A DNA stretch of 19,998 bases from positions 1,490-21,487 of the forward strand of contig JAGTQO010000019.1 of assembly GCA_018396565.1 (NCBI GenBank). Direction: 5' to 3'. Shown one piece after another: positions 1 to 5,647 of this stretch. This DNA is from Candidatus Bathyarchaeota archaeon. Lineage in GTDB: Archaea > Thermoproteota > Bathyarchaeia > 40CM-2-53-6 > RBG-13-38-9. The translations under genes were made by a program, and so were the position numbers. The stretch's first letter is position 1, and each line of letters begins with the position of its first letter. The notes under the pieces were generated by a model, which worked only from the letters and a program-made list of their open reading frames with translations, was not told the origin of the DNA and searched no databases.

Positions 1-113
1 CTATAGATGAGGCCCTTGCAGATGAGATAATATACGCTGCGTCCAGAGACGATAAGAGTTTCGCCGTAAGAAGGCGTGACGAGATGGAGAGGATTGCCCT
101 AGCCTCCAGGTGA
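1..113 (+). CDS. rpsG: Small ribosomal subunit protein S7 (uS7), C-terminal fragment
   Basis: Only the last 36 residues are in the window; the gene begins upstream, and the reading frame is set by codons from base 3 to the TGA at 111-113. The tail, with ALADEII near its start and MERIALASR at its end, matches the conserved archaeal uS7 C-terminus. uS7 binds the 3' major domain of 16S rRNA and nucleates assembly of the small-subunit head. Its position just before the EF-1 alpha gene agrees with the archaeal str-type cluster (rpsL-rpsG-tuf-rpsJ). No fusA lies between it and EF-1 alpha, as is common in Crenarchaeota-like genomes. The call rests on the match plus synteny. Confidence 0.88.
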   Translation, partial: IDEALADEIIYAASRDDKSFAVRRRDEMERIALASR

Positions 114-127
114 TGCTGAACTCTAAT

Positions 128-138
128 CCTTAAATATG
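128..138 (+). promoter_or_regulatory. Probable TATA box of the EF-1 alpha gene
   Basis: CCTTAAATATG lies between rpsG and the EF-1 alpha gene. Archaeal spacing would put the transcription start near 158-162, giving a leader of about 25 bases that contains the ribosome binding site GGAGAGGG (173-180). This suggests an extra promoter for the elongation factor inside the ribosomal cluster. Inferred from motif and spacing only. Confidence 0.45.
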
Positions 139-187
139 TGCTGTCTATCTAGGAGTATGAAATGTATGATGTGGAGAGGGTAAGACC

Positions 188-1486
188 TTGAGTCAGAAGC
201 CCCATTTGAACATGATAGTCATAGGCCATGTAGACCATGGGAAGAGCACCATGACAGGCAACCTACTATACCAGACAGGCTACATCGACGCAAAGAAGAT
301 TGAAGAGTATGCTAGGGAGTCTGAGAAGACAGGGGCTGGAGAGACTTTCAAGTTCGCTTGGGTTCTTGACAGCCTGAAGGAGGAGCGTGAGAGAGGGGTC
401 ACCATAGACCTCAGCTTCCAGAAGTTCGAGACCCCTAAACTCTTCTTCACAATAATAGACGCTCCAGGACACAGAGACTTCATAAAGAACATGATAACCG
501 GTACAAGCCAGGCTGACTGCGCCATTCTAACAGTCTCAGCGAGGAAGGGTGAGTTCGAAGTCGGCGTCGGACCTGGAGGCCAGACGAGAGAACACGCCTA
601 CCTTGCAAGAACGTTGGGTGTGAACCAGATAGCGGTGGCCATAACGAAGATGGACGACGCTACAGTGAACTGGTCCCAAGCCAGATTCGAGGAGTGCAAG
701 AAGGAAGTTGAATCCCTACTCAAGACGGTTGGATACGACACTTCAAAGATAGCCTTCGTCCCAGTCTCAGGATGGACAGGCGACAACCTGACGAAGCCAA
801 GTGATAAGATGCCATGGTACAAGGGACCGACGTTGATTGAGGTCCTAGACTCATTCACACTCCCACCGAAACCGATCGATAAACCCCTCAGAATACCTGT
901 CCAAGACGTCTACTCCATCACAGGTGTTGGAACAGTCCCTGTGGGCAGAGTTGAGACAGGGATATTAAAGGAAGGCGACAAGATAGTCTTCATGCCTGGA
1001 AACATTGTAGGAGAATGCAAGTCGATAGAGACACATCACACAAAGATCCCCAAAGCTGAGCCTGGGGACAATATAGGGTTCAACGTCAGGGGTGTCGACA
1101 AATCAGCGATCCACAGAGGCGACGTCGTAGGCCACCCTGAGAATCCTCCCACAGTAGCGAAGGAGTTTATAGGCCAGATAATAGTCATACACCATCCGAC
1201 AGCGATAGCTCAAGGATACACACCGGTCCTACATGCACATACAGCAACAATGGCGGCGACATTCTCAGAGTTGATAGCGAAGATAGATCCGAGGACAGGC
1301 CAGGTTATAGAGCAGAAACCAGCATTCCTGAAGACCGGAGACGGCGCCCTAGTCAGGCTTAGACCCCTAAACCCGATGGTTGTCGAACCTTACAGTGAGA
1401 TCCCGCAGCTTGGAAGATTCGCTGTAAGAGACATGGGTATGACCATAGCGGTCGGAGTCGTCAAGGAGGTCACTGAGAAAGCCTAG
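188..1486 (+). CDS. tuf: Translation elongation factor 1-alpha (aEF-1A)
   Basis: GTPase that delivers aminoacyl-tRNA to the ribosomal A site in the cytoplasm. The 432-residue length is normal for archaeal EF-1A. The G domain shows the P-loop GHVDHGKST (13-21), the switch I segment ERGVTID (68-74), the G3 motif DAPGH (91-95) and the G4 motif TKMD (153-156); two beta-barrel domains follow from about residue 230. The insertion around residues 121-135 before the QTREH segment is typical of archaeal and eukaryotic factors rather than bacterial EF-Tu. The start is TTG at 188: an in-frame TGA at 167 rules out a longer form, and GGAGAGGG at 173-180 sits seven bases upstream. A TTG start is noteworthy in one of the most abundant cell proteins. 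The gene lies between rpsG and rpsJ. Confidence 0.98.
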   Translation: MSQKPHLNMIVIGHVDHGKSTMTGNLLYQTGYIDAKKIEEYARESEKTGAGETFKFAWVLDSLKEERERGVTIDLSFQKFETPKLFFTIIDAPGHRDFIKNMITGTSQADCAILTVSARKGEFEVGVGPGGQTREHAYLARTLGVNQIAVAITKMDDATVNWSQARFEECKKEVESLLKTVGYDTSKIAFVPVSGWTGDNLTKPSDKMPWYKGPTLIEVLDSFTLPPKPIDKPLRIPVQDVYSITGVGTVPVGRVETGILKEGDKIVFMPGNIVGECKSIETHHTKIPKAEPGDNIGFNVRGVDKSAIHRGDVVGHPENPPTVAKEFIGQIIVIHHPTAIAQGYTPVLHAHTATMAATFSELIAKIDPRTGQVIEQKPAFLKTGDGALVRLRPLNPMVVEPYSEIPQLGRFAVRDMGMTIAVGVVKEVTEKA

Positions 1487-1501
1487 GGCCTACATAGGTC
1501 C
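1486..1501 (+). terminator. Hairpin at the EF-1 alpha stop codon
   Basis: GGGCCT (1486-1491) and AGGTCC (1496-1501) can pair (one G-U) around the loop ACAT, starting on the last base of the stop codon. A T-run follows at 1513-1517, but it also forms part of the presumed rpsJ TATA element. It could attenuate or terminate EF-1 alpha transcripts, or simply mark the mRNA 3' end. Archaeal termination depends mainly on U-tracts, so this is tentative. Confidence 0.3.
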
Positions 1502-1510
1502 TCCACCTAA

Positions 1511-1525
1511 ACCTTTTTAAAATCG
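1511..1525 (+). promoter_or_regulatory. Possible TATA element of rpsJ
   Basis: ACCTTTTTAAAATCG lies 50 bases before rpsJ and resembles a BRE/TATA pair. With usual spacing, transcription would start near 1545, leaving a 5' leader that includes the strong binding site AGGTGGAGG (1557-1565), nine bases before the ATG. rpsJ may therefore be transcribed both by read-through and from this site. Confidence 0.35.
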
Positions 1526-1573
1526 ACCATGCTCCTAATCTCCACCACCGCCGGTTAGGTGGAGGAATAGACG

Positions 1574-1882
1574 ATGCCAGGCAAAGCCAGAATAAGACTC
1601 ACAAGCACAAGGCCAGACCATTTAACCTCGATATGTGAGGAGATAAAGAGGATAGCGGAGAGAACAGCTGTCAAACTGAGGGGACCCATACCCCTACCAA
1701 CAAAGAGGCTGATAGTCCCAACTAGAAAGACCCCATGCGGCCAAGGAACCCACACATGGGATAAATGGGAGATGAGAATCCACAAGAGACTGATCGACGT
1801 AGATCCGAACGAAAGATTCCTGAAGAGGCTGATGAGGATCAGAACCCCAGAAGACGTATTCGTAGAGATAGAACTCCTATAA
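1574..1882 (+). CDS. rpsJ: Small ribosomal subunit protein S10 (uS10)
   Basis: The 102-residue protein is the usual archaeal/eukaryotic uS10 length. Recognisable features are the N-terminal KARIRLTSTRPDHL strand (about residues 4-17), the LRGPIPLPTKR segment (35-45) and the C-terminal half around CGQGTHTWDKWEMRIHKR (55-72), the conserved tip of the uS10 loop. It sits in the 30S head next to uS3 and uS14. Start ATG 1574 is preceded by the strong site AGGTGGAGG. It follows EF-1 alpha by 87 bases on the same strand, the conserved archaeal tuf-rpsJ order. Base composition matches its neighbours. Confidence 0.97.
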   Translation: MPGKARIRLTSTRPDHLTSICEEIKRIAERTAVKLRGPIPLPTKRLIVPTRKTPCGQGTHTWDKWEMRIHKRLIDVDPNERFLKRLMRIRTPEDVFVEIELL

Positions 1883-1913
1883 TCATAGTCTAGAACCTCC
1901 CGAACCTTTAAAG

Positions 1914-1924
1914 AAATATTTATT
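1914..1924 (+). promoter_or_regulatory. Probable TATA box of the tRNA-Leu gene
   Basis: AAATATTTATT lies about 30-38 bases before the tRNA 5' end at 1952, a spacing that gives a primary start a few bases upstream of the mature end. A second AT-rich element, CTTTAAAG at 1906-1913, is an alternative. Motif and spacing only. Confidence 0.45.
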
Positions 1925-1984
1925 CTCAAATCATCTACATTTGTATAGAGAGCGGGGGTAGCAGAGCCAGGCCAAATGCGCGGG

Positions 1985-2006
1985 ACGCCACCGAAAAGCG
2001 CGTGAG
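1985..2006 (+). other. tRNA intron 1 (non-canonical position 30/31)
   Basis: This 22-nt insert sits inside the 5' side of the anticodon stem. The splice motif is: central helix CGCG (1979-1982) with CGTG (2001-2004, one G-U); three-base bulges G-G-A (1983-1985) and A-G-A (2005-2007) cut after their second base; inner helix CGC (1986-1988) with GCG (1998-2000), closing a nine-base loop. The repeated GAC at 1984-1986 and 2006-2008 makes other cut frames formally possible, but only the 30/31 frame gives a regular motif with the inner helix. Removal would be by the archaeal splicing endonuclease. Confidence 0.72.
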
Positions 2007-2013
2007 ACTCAAG

Positions 2014-2036
2014 AACAAGAGAGGTTAGGCTGGGTT
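2014..2036 (+). other. tRNA intron 2 (canonical position 37/38)
   Basis: This 23-nt insert follows G37. The central helix is CTCA (2008-2011, bases 32-35 of the tRNA) with TGGG (2031-2034, one G-U). Bulges are A-G-A (2012-2014) and T-T-A (2035-2037), giving cuts at 2013/2014 and 2036/2037. The outer helix is the anticodon stem, one base of which (A31, position 2007) is joined only after intron 1 is removed. The inner helix is weak. This is the commonest intron site in archaeal tRNAs. Confidence 0.78.
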
Positions 2037-2094
2037 ATCCCGTGGGGTAGCCCTACGTGGGTTCGAATCCCACCCCCCGCACTACCCATCATAC

Positions 2095-2109
2095 GCAAAA
2101 ATATTTTGC
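2095..2109 (+). terminator. Short dyad downstream of tRNA-Leu
   Basis: GCAAAA and TTTTGC flank the three bases ATA, 13 bases after the tRNA 3' end. The 3' half includes a T4 run, so this may end the tRNA transcript. A second possible stem, CTCGCT (2109-2114) with AGTGAG (2130-2135), follows directly. Structure prediction by eye only. Confidence 0.35.
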
Positions 2110-2541
2110 TCGCTAACGCTCGCGAAAGTAGTGAGTGATGCTAATCTCTCGTATGTCATACGAAGGATTATGCTGCCTCTATTGTTTCAATAGATATACC
2201 ATCAAAGTAATGACTTGACGACATTTCTCCTCAATAAAAGTCTCCCATTTTTCTACTGGATATTTTCTAGTTGATTGAAAGTATTTCAAGAAGTTCTACC
2301 TCTTCTTAAGACTTCAAAAATTCATCAATATGAAAAATAGTCCTTAAGGATTGCTGTAAGGGCTTAAGTGACTTCGTAATCGTATCATACGAATCGCACA
2401 GATCAATCTACTGTAAATGAATGCATTCACCTGCTTTGACGCCATCGAGATGGGTCTGACAACCATTCTTGTAGACCTCAGGCCAACACGAAGCTCACAA
2501 ATTCGTTATTAATCTCAATAAGAGAATGAGGCTCCATGAAA

Positions 2542-2553
2542 GGTTTTTAATTC
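2542..2553 (+). promoter_or_regulatory. Probable TATA box of the PAP2 phosphatase gene
   Basis: GGTTTTTAATTC lies about 33 bases before the ATG at 2582, which puts the transcript start within about ten bases of the start codon. No ribosome binding site is visible, consistent with a near-leaderless mRNA. Confidence 0.4.
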
Positions 2554-2581
2554 TCAGATTGGTGGGATTATTTGAAATCTG

Positions 2582-3268
2582 ATGAAGAGTGTGCGTATAG
2601 GTAGGACTCACATTAGAACAAGGAATATCCTCCTCTCTGTCCTAATTGTGATTGTTGGCGTTATCTTCGAGTATGTAGATGAAATGATGCTAAGTGAGCA
2701 TACCCATCCAGGGCCTGATGTTTTTCCTCCATACATCACTTATTGGGACGCCGTCTTACTTTTGCACATTAATCCCATTCTTCTTACACCTGCTCTCAAT
2801 TTCTTCTTCAGTTCGGTGACACATTTAGGCAGCACACTATCATTGGTAATATTTTGCGTCCTACTATATCTATTCGGCTACAGGAAGGAGGCTTTCTTGA
2901 TATTCGTAACAATTATCCTTGGGACTCTAGCTGTGTCTCCTTTGAAGGCGACTGTTACAAGGCTTAGACCTTACTCCACATTGCCAGTTGTTCCTCTCGA
3001 TTATGAGGCTGGTTCAAGTTTCCCAAGTGGGCATTCAGAAAGGATCTTCGCCATGGCGACGGTCCTTGGGAGATGGGGAAGGACGAAGAGTTTACTCCTA
3101 TACTCTTTGGCTGTGACTGTTGCATTCAGCAGAGTCTACATTGGTGTTCACTATCCAACGGATGTTCTCGTCGGCAGCCTGATGGGTCTGATAGTCGGTA
3201 GAATCACGTTGAGGCTAGAGAGGATAGTAGTTGGGTTCGCTTCCAAGTTTATTGATTTTCACGGTTAA
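2582..3268 (+). CDS. PAP2-family integral membrane phosphatase
   Basis: This 228-residue membrane protein carries the complete three-part PAP2 signature: K122-x6-R129-P130 (KATVTRLRP), PSGH at 148-151, and S183-R184-x5-H190-x3-D194 (SRVYIGVHYPTD). His151 and His190 are the expected catalytic pair. About six membrane segments are visible, beginning near residues 15-30, 82-98, 103-118, 170-186 and 195-207. In archaea such enzymes remove phosphate from lipid or polyprenyl (undecaprenyl/dolichyl-type) pyrophosphates, for example in lipid-carrier recycling; the substrate here is unknown. It is a single gene with its own promoter, converging on the minus-strand TPP enzyme gene 96 bases downstream. 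Confidence 0.9.
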   Translation: MKSVRIGRTHIRTRNILLSVLIVIVGVIFEYVDEMMLSEHTHPGPDVFPPYITYWDAVLLLHINPILLTPALNFFFSSVTHLGSTLSLVIFCVLLYLFGYRKEAFLIFVTIILGTLAVSPLKATVTRLRPYSTLPVVPLDYEAGSSFPSGHSERIFAMATVLGRWGRTKSLLLYSLAVTVAFSRVYIGVHYPTDVLVGSLMGLIVGRITLRLERIVVGFASKFIDFHG

Positions 3269-3364
3269 TGTTGCATGGAACTTGACATGAGGACTAGATA
3301 CCTATCCATAGATGCATAATTTTAACCGCATGTTTAACAGCCGTTCCGGCGGCGAATATGAATT

Positions 3365-5062
3365 CTATGTTGGCATCTTCCAAATTTCACGGTGAAACTC
3401 TCTGAAACCTTCAGGTGCATCGTAGGGTTCTATGACTGCCTCAACCATCGCCGGGATTCCTTCAATATTGGCTTTTAAAGCTTCTCTGAGGGCGGGCTCG
3501 ACGTCCCGGGTTCTCTCCACCCGTTGTCCGAAACACCTGTTTGCTTCAGCTATCTTTACGAAGTCTGGTTGAACCTCGAAGTCAGTCGCTATGAAACGTT
3601 CACCTAACATTTTCTGGATATATTTGATCCATCCCAAACTATAGTTGTTAAGCACAATCCAAGTCACTGGAGCCTCATACTGAACCGCTGTCGGCATCTC
3701 CTTCATGAACATTTGGAAGGCGCTATCACCTGTCGTGCATACAACCTTCTTATTGGGTGAGGCCAGTTTGGCGCCTATCGAACCTGCAACAGCCGCACCC
3801 ATCAGGGTCTGCTCAGCAGGTGGAAAAGTATCTCCGACATTCAAAACCTTATAGTATGGGAAGTAGTATGCCCAGAGGTCTTGCATTCCATTCTCAGTAC
3901 ATAAGATAGTGTTCTCTCCGAAGACTTTGTTCAACTCCCTGATGACCCTCTTAGTCTTTAGCTTAGAATCTTCAGCGTAACATTCCATCTCAACCTCGGC
4001 TTCAAACTCTTTCTTCGCCTTGAGGATAGTTCTTACCCTCGGCATATCTTCAAGCCTCATCTTACCCACTCTCACCTTCAAAGCATCGATCAAATCTTCC
4101 AGTACGAGTCTCGCATCTCCAACGATGGGAACATCAGGTATCCAGTTTCTACCTATCTCGAAAGGATCTATATCTATCTGGATATACTTCGCATTCCTTG
4201 GAAAATATTTCCAGGCGCCAGACTGAAACTCCTCATTTCTGGAGCCTACCGTGATTATTAGGTCCGAATCGTTCTGAACCTGTTTTCCAATCTTGGTTCT
4301 ATACAGTCCAACCTGACCTATCGCCAGGGGGTGATCCTCAGGTATGGAGCCTCTACCAGACGGGGTTGTCATAACCGGTATCCCCAACATCTCCGCGAAC
4401 CGCAAGAGTTCATTGTAGCCCCTGGAGAGGATCAGACCCCCACCAGATATTATCAGAGGCCTCTCAGCCTTCAGGATAAGTTCAGCAGCATCCCTGATCC
4501 TATCAGGGTCCCCCCTGAACAAAACCTTCTCTGCAGGTATATACTCAGGCATCTCAACCTCAGCCAGACCTACATCGACAGGAATCTCTATGTATACAGG
4601 CCCAGGCTTCCCAGTCATGGCCAATGAAAAGGCTCTGCGCATGAACCATGGTATCCTATCGGCCTTGAATACGCGAGCACACCACTTGGTCACAGGCCTG
4701 AACATAGACATTTGATCACATTCCTGGAAGGCCCCTTTACCCTCATTCTCCAAGGCTACAGATGGACATGGGGCTACCATTGGTGTGCAAGCATAGTAGG
4801 CCTCTAGGAAGCCAGGAACCATGTTGGCCACACCAGGACCGGGACTTGCGAAACATACCCCGACCTTACCTGAGATTCTGGAGTAGGCCATGGCCATCAG
4901 AACCCCTGAACACTCATGTCTGACCAATATCGGCTTTATCTCAGGCGTATCGTAGAGCTGGTCATAAACCACCTTCGGATTCCCAGGCAACCCAAATAAA
5001 TACTCAACATTCTCCTCAAGCAAAGATTCGACGACAGCTCGATAACCACTCATCCTAACCAT
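3365..5062 (-). CDS. Thiamine-diphosphate-dependent enzyme of the acetolactate synthase superfamily
   Basis: The 565-residue protein has the three domains of the POX/AHAS family: N-terminal pyrimidine-binding domain (about 1-165) with the activating Glu50 in RHEC; central domain (about 185-330); C-terminal diphosphate-binding domain with GDS at 445-447 and NN at 472-473, the Mg-ThDP motif. The motif reads GDSAFQMF where acetolactate synthases usually have GDG; GDS also occurs in oxalyl-CoA decarboxylase-like enzymes. No ilvN regulatory subunit or other branched-chain gene is nearby, so a standard acetolactate synthase role is doubtful. A 2-oxoacid decarboxylase or carboligase of unknown substrate is the safe call. 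The ATG at 5062 is preceded by GGAGG, 11 bases upstream; Met4 is an alternative start. It lies 54 bases after the alkyltransferase gene, probably in one operon. Confidence 0.85.
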   Translation of the reverse strand: MVRMSGYRAVVESLLEENVEYLFGLPGNPKVVYDQLYDTPEIKPILVRHECSGVLMAMAYSRISGKVGVCFASPGPGVANMVPGFLEAYYACTPMVAPCPSVALENEGKGAFQECDQMSMFRPVTKWCARVFKADRIPWFMRRAFSLAMTGKPGPVYIEIPVDVGLAEVEMPEYIPAEKVLFRGDPDRIRDAAELILKAERPLIISGGGLILSRGYNELLRFAEMLGIPVMTTPSGRGSIPEDHPLAIGQVGLYRTKIGKQVQNDSDLIITVGSRNEEFQSGAWKYFPRNAKYIQIDIDPFEIGRNWIPDVPIVGDARLVLEDLIDALKVRVGKMRLEDMPRVRTILKAKKEFEAEVEMECYAEDSKLKTKRVIRELNKVFGENTILCTENGMQDLWAYYFPYYKVLNVGDTFPPAEQTLMGAAVAGSIGAKLASPNKKVVCTTGDSAFQMFMKEMPTAVQYEAPVTWIVLNNYSLGWIKYIQKMLGERFIATDFEVQPDFVKIAEANRCFGQRVERTRDVEPALREALKANIEGIPAMVEAVIEPYDAPEGFREFHREIWKMPT

Positions 5063-5116
5063 AAAAGCAGTCGCCTCCTATAGTTGCCAAGCCGAGCAAA
5101 ACAATCTATAATCATG

Positions 5117-5437
5117 TCAGGCCTGTCTAAACTTGAAGAGTATTTTACTGAAATTCAGAACCCTCCCATCTCTAACTTCAACATCTTCCACCCTCAACAT
5201 TCTAATTTTCCTCTCAACATTTCTTCCAGAGACCTCTCCACAGAAACCGCCTACTCTCCCATCAGACTTTACAACCCTATGGCAAGGCACAGTTGGTGAG
5301 TATGGGTTTCTCCTACAAGCATTTCCAACAGCCCTGTAAGCCTTAGATCCCATCGCTTCAGCAACCAACTTATATGTTGTGACCCTCCCCTTCGGGATCT
5401 TCCTCAATAGACTCCATACCTCTTCATCGAACCCCAT
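5117..5437 (-). CDS. O6-alkylguanine-DNA alkyltransferase, C-terminal domain only
   Basis: This 106-residue protein corresponds to the catalytic domain of MGMT/Ogt. It shows the winged-helix DNA-binding segment with the arginine-finger region (AYRAVGNACRRNP, 33-45) and the active-site PCHR with Cys52. The retained Cys argues for a true alkyltransferase rather than an ATL protein, in which Trp replaces it. The usual N-terminal alpha/beta domain is missing; full-length archaeal MGMTs have about 150-175 residues. Expected role: direct reversal of O6-methylguanine by transfer to Cys52, a suicide reaction. Start ATG 5437 has the near-perfect binding site GAGGTGA just upstream. It is the first gene of a probable two-gene unit with the TPP enzyme; no functional link is obvious. 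Confidence 0.88.
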   Translation of the reverse strand: MGFDEEVWSLLRKIPKGRVTTYKLVAEAMGSKAYRAVGNACRRNPYSPTVPCHRVVKSDGRVGGFCGEVSGRNVERKIRMLRVEDVEVRDGRVLNFSKILFKFRQA

Positions 5438-5562
5438 GAAATCACCTCAGATATTCGACTCGTCTCCTCTAATTTTGTTCTCAGCCGAATGGATTAACTT
5501 AGCGGAGCCAGACGAAACGAGCATGTCATTTATTTATGGACGATCTGCTGGAATTTGGAAAG

Positions 5563-5618
5563 CCTTAAATGTGTATTGCAATCGTTTTGAAGGGTCACTG
5601 GATGGAGGAGAATAAATA
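5563..5618 (+). promoter_or_regulatory. Promoter and candidate start region of the MFS gene
   Basis: The TATA-like CCTTAAATG (5563-5571) predicts a transcript start near 5594. Downstream are an ATG at 5602 and, overlapping it, the strong ribosome binding site GGAGGAG (5604-5610). Neither fits the first in-frame standard start of the MFS frame (TTG 5648). The ATG frame reads MEENKYSNR and stops at 5629-5631. The binding site would instead favour ATT at 5618, seven bases downstream, in the MFS frame. Confidence 0.4.
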
Positions 5619-5647
5619 TTCGAACCGGTAGCCTACCCTTAATACTG

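Larger units (their letters stand above)
1952..2081 (+). tRNA. tRNA-Leu (anticodon CAA) with two introns
   Basis: A class II tRNA is visible: acceptor GCGGGGG (1952-1958) pairs with CCCCCGC (2074-2080), followed by discriminator A at 2081 and no encoded CCA. The D arm is GCA/TGC (1961-1963 with 1977-1979). The T arm is GTGGG-TTCGAAT-CCCAC (2057-2073). A long variable arm lies at 2043-2056. The anticodon stem 3' side is TCCCG (2038-2042). The anticodon loop CTCAAGA is recovered only if two segments are removed: 1985-2006 (22 nt, position 30/31) and 2014-2036 (23 nt, canonical position 37/38). Both have a 4-bp bulge-helix-bulge core: 1979-1982 with 2001-2004, and 2008-2011 with 2031-2034. The mature RNA would be 85 nt. 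The identity as Leu(CAA) follows from the loop and class II shape; the intron ends are my reading of the splice motif. Confidence 0.85.
2082..2581. other. 500-base stretch with no convincing gene, rich in short dyads
   Basis: No reading frame here has family-like features. The region holds two related palindromes: TCGTATG-T-CATACGA (2149-2163) and TCGTAT-C-ATACGA (2380-2392). The half-site TCATACG also occurs alone at 2089-2095. CTTAAG occurs three times (2305-2310, 2343-2348, 2363-2368), the middle copy within the perfect palindrome TCCTTAAGGA (2341-2350). The minus strand has two short open frames, 36 codons (2289-2179, TTG start) and 40 codons (2466-2344, ATG start), which I do not consider genes; they may be decayed coding sequence. 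Lower GC than the flanks fits intergenic or decayed DNA. Confidence 0.6.

Noticed and set aside
2179..2289. Minus-strand open frame of 36 codons with protein-like composition (EKWETFIEEKCRQVI)
   Set aside because: Considered as an integrase relic next to the tRNA, but there is no catalytic motif and no matching upstream part.
2344..2466. Minus-strand open frame of 40 codons from an ATG at 2466
   Set aside because: No binding site, no recognisable motif, and it overlaps the palindrome at 2380; kept only as possible decayed sequence.
3337..3351. GC-rich mini-dyad GCCG/CGGC between converging genes
   Set aside because: Only four base pairs and no T-run next to it; too weak to call a terminator.
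5379..5615. Plus-strand frame of 78 codons ending just before the MFS gene
   Set aside because: It is mostly antisense to the alkyltransferase gene and lacks a promoter or binding site.
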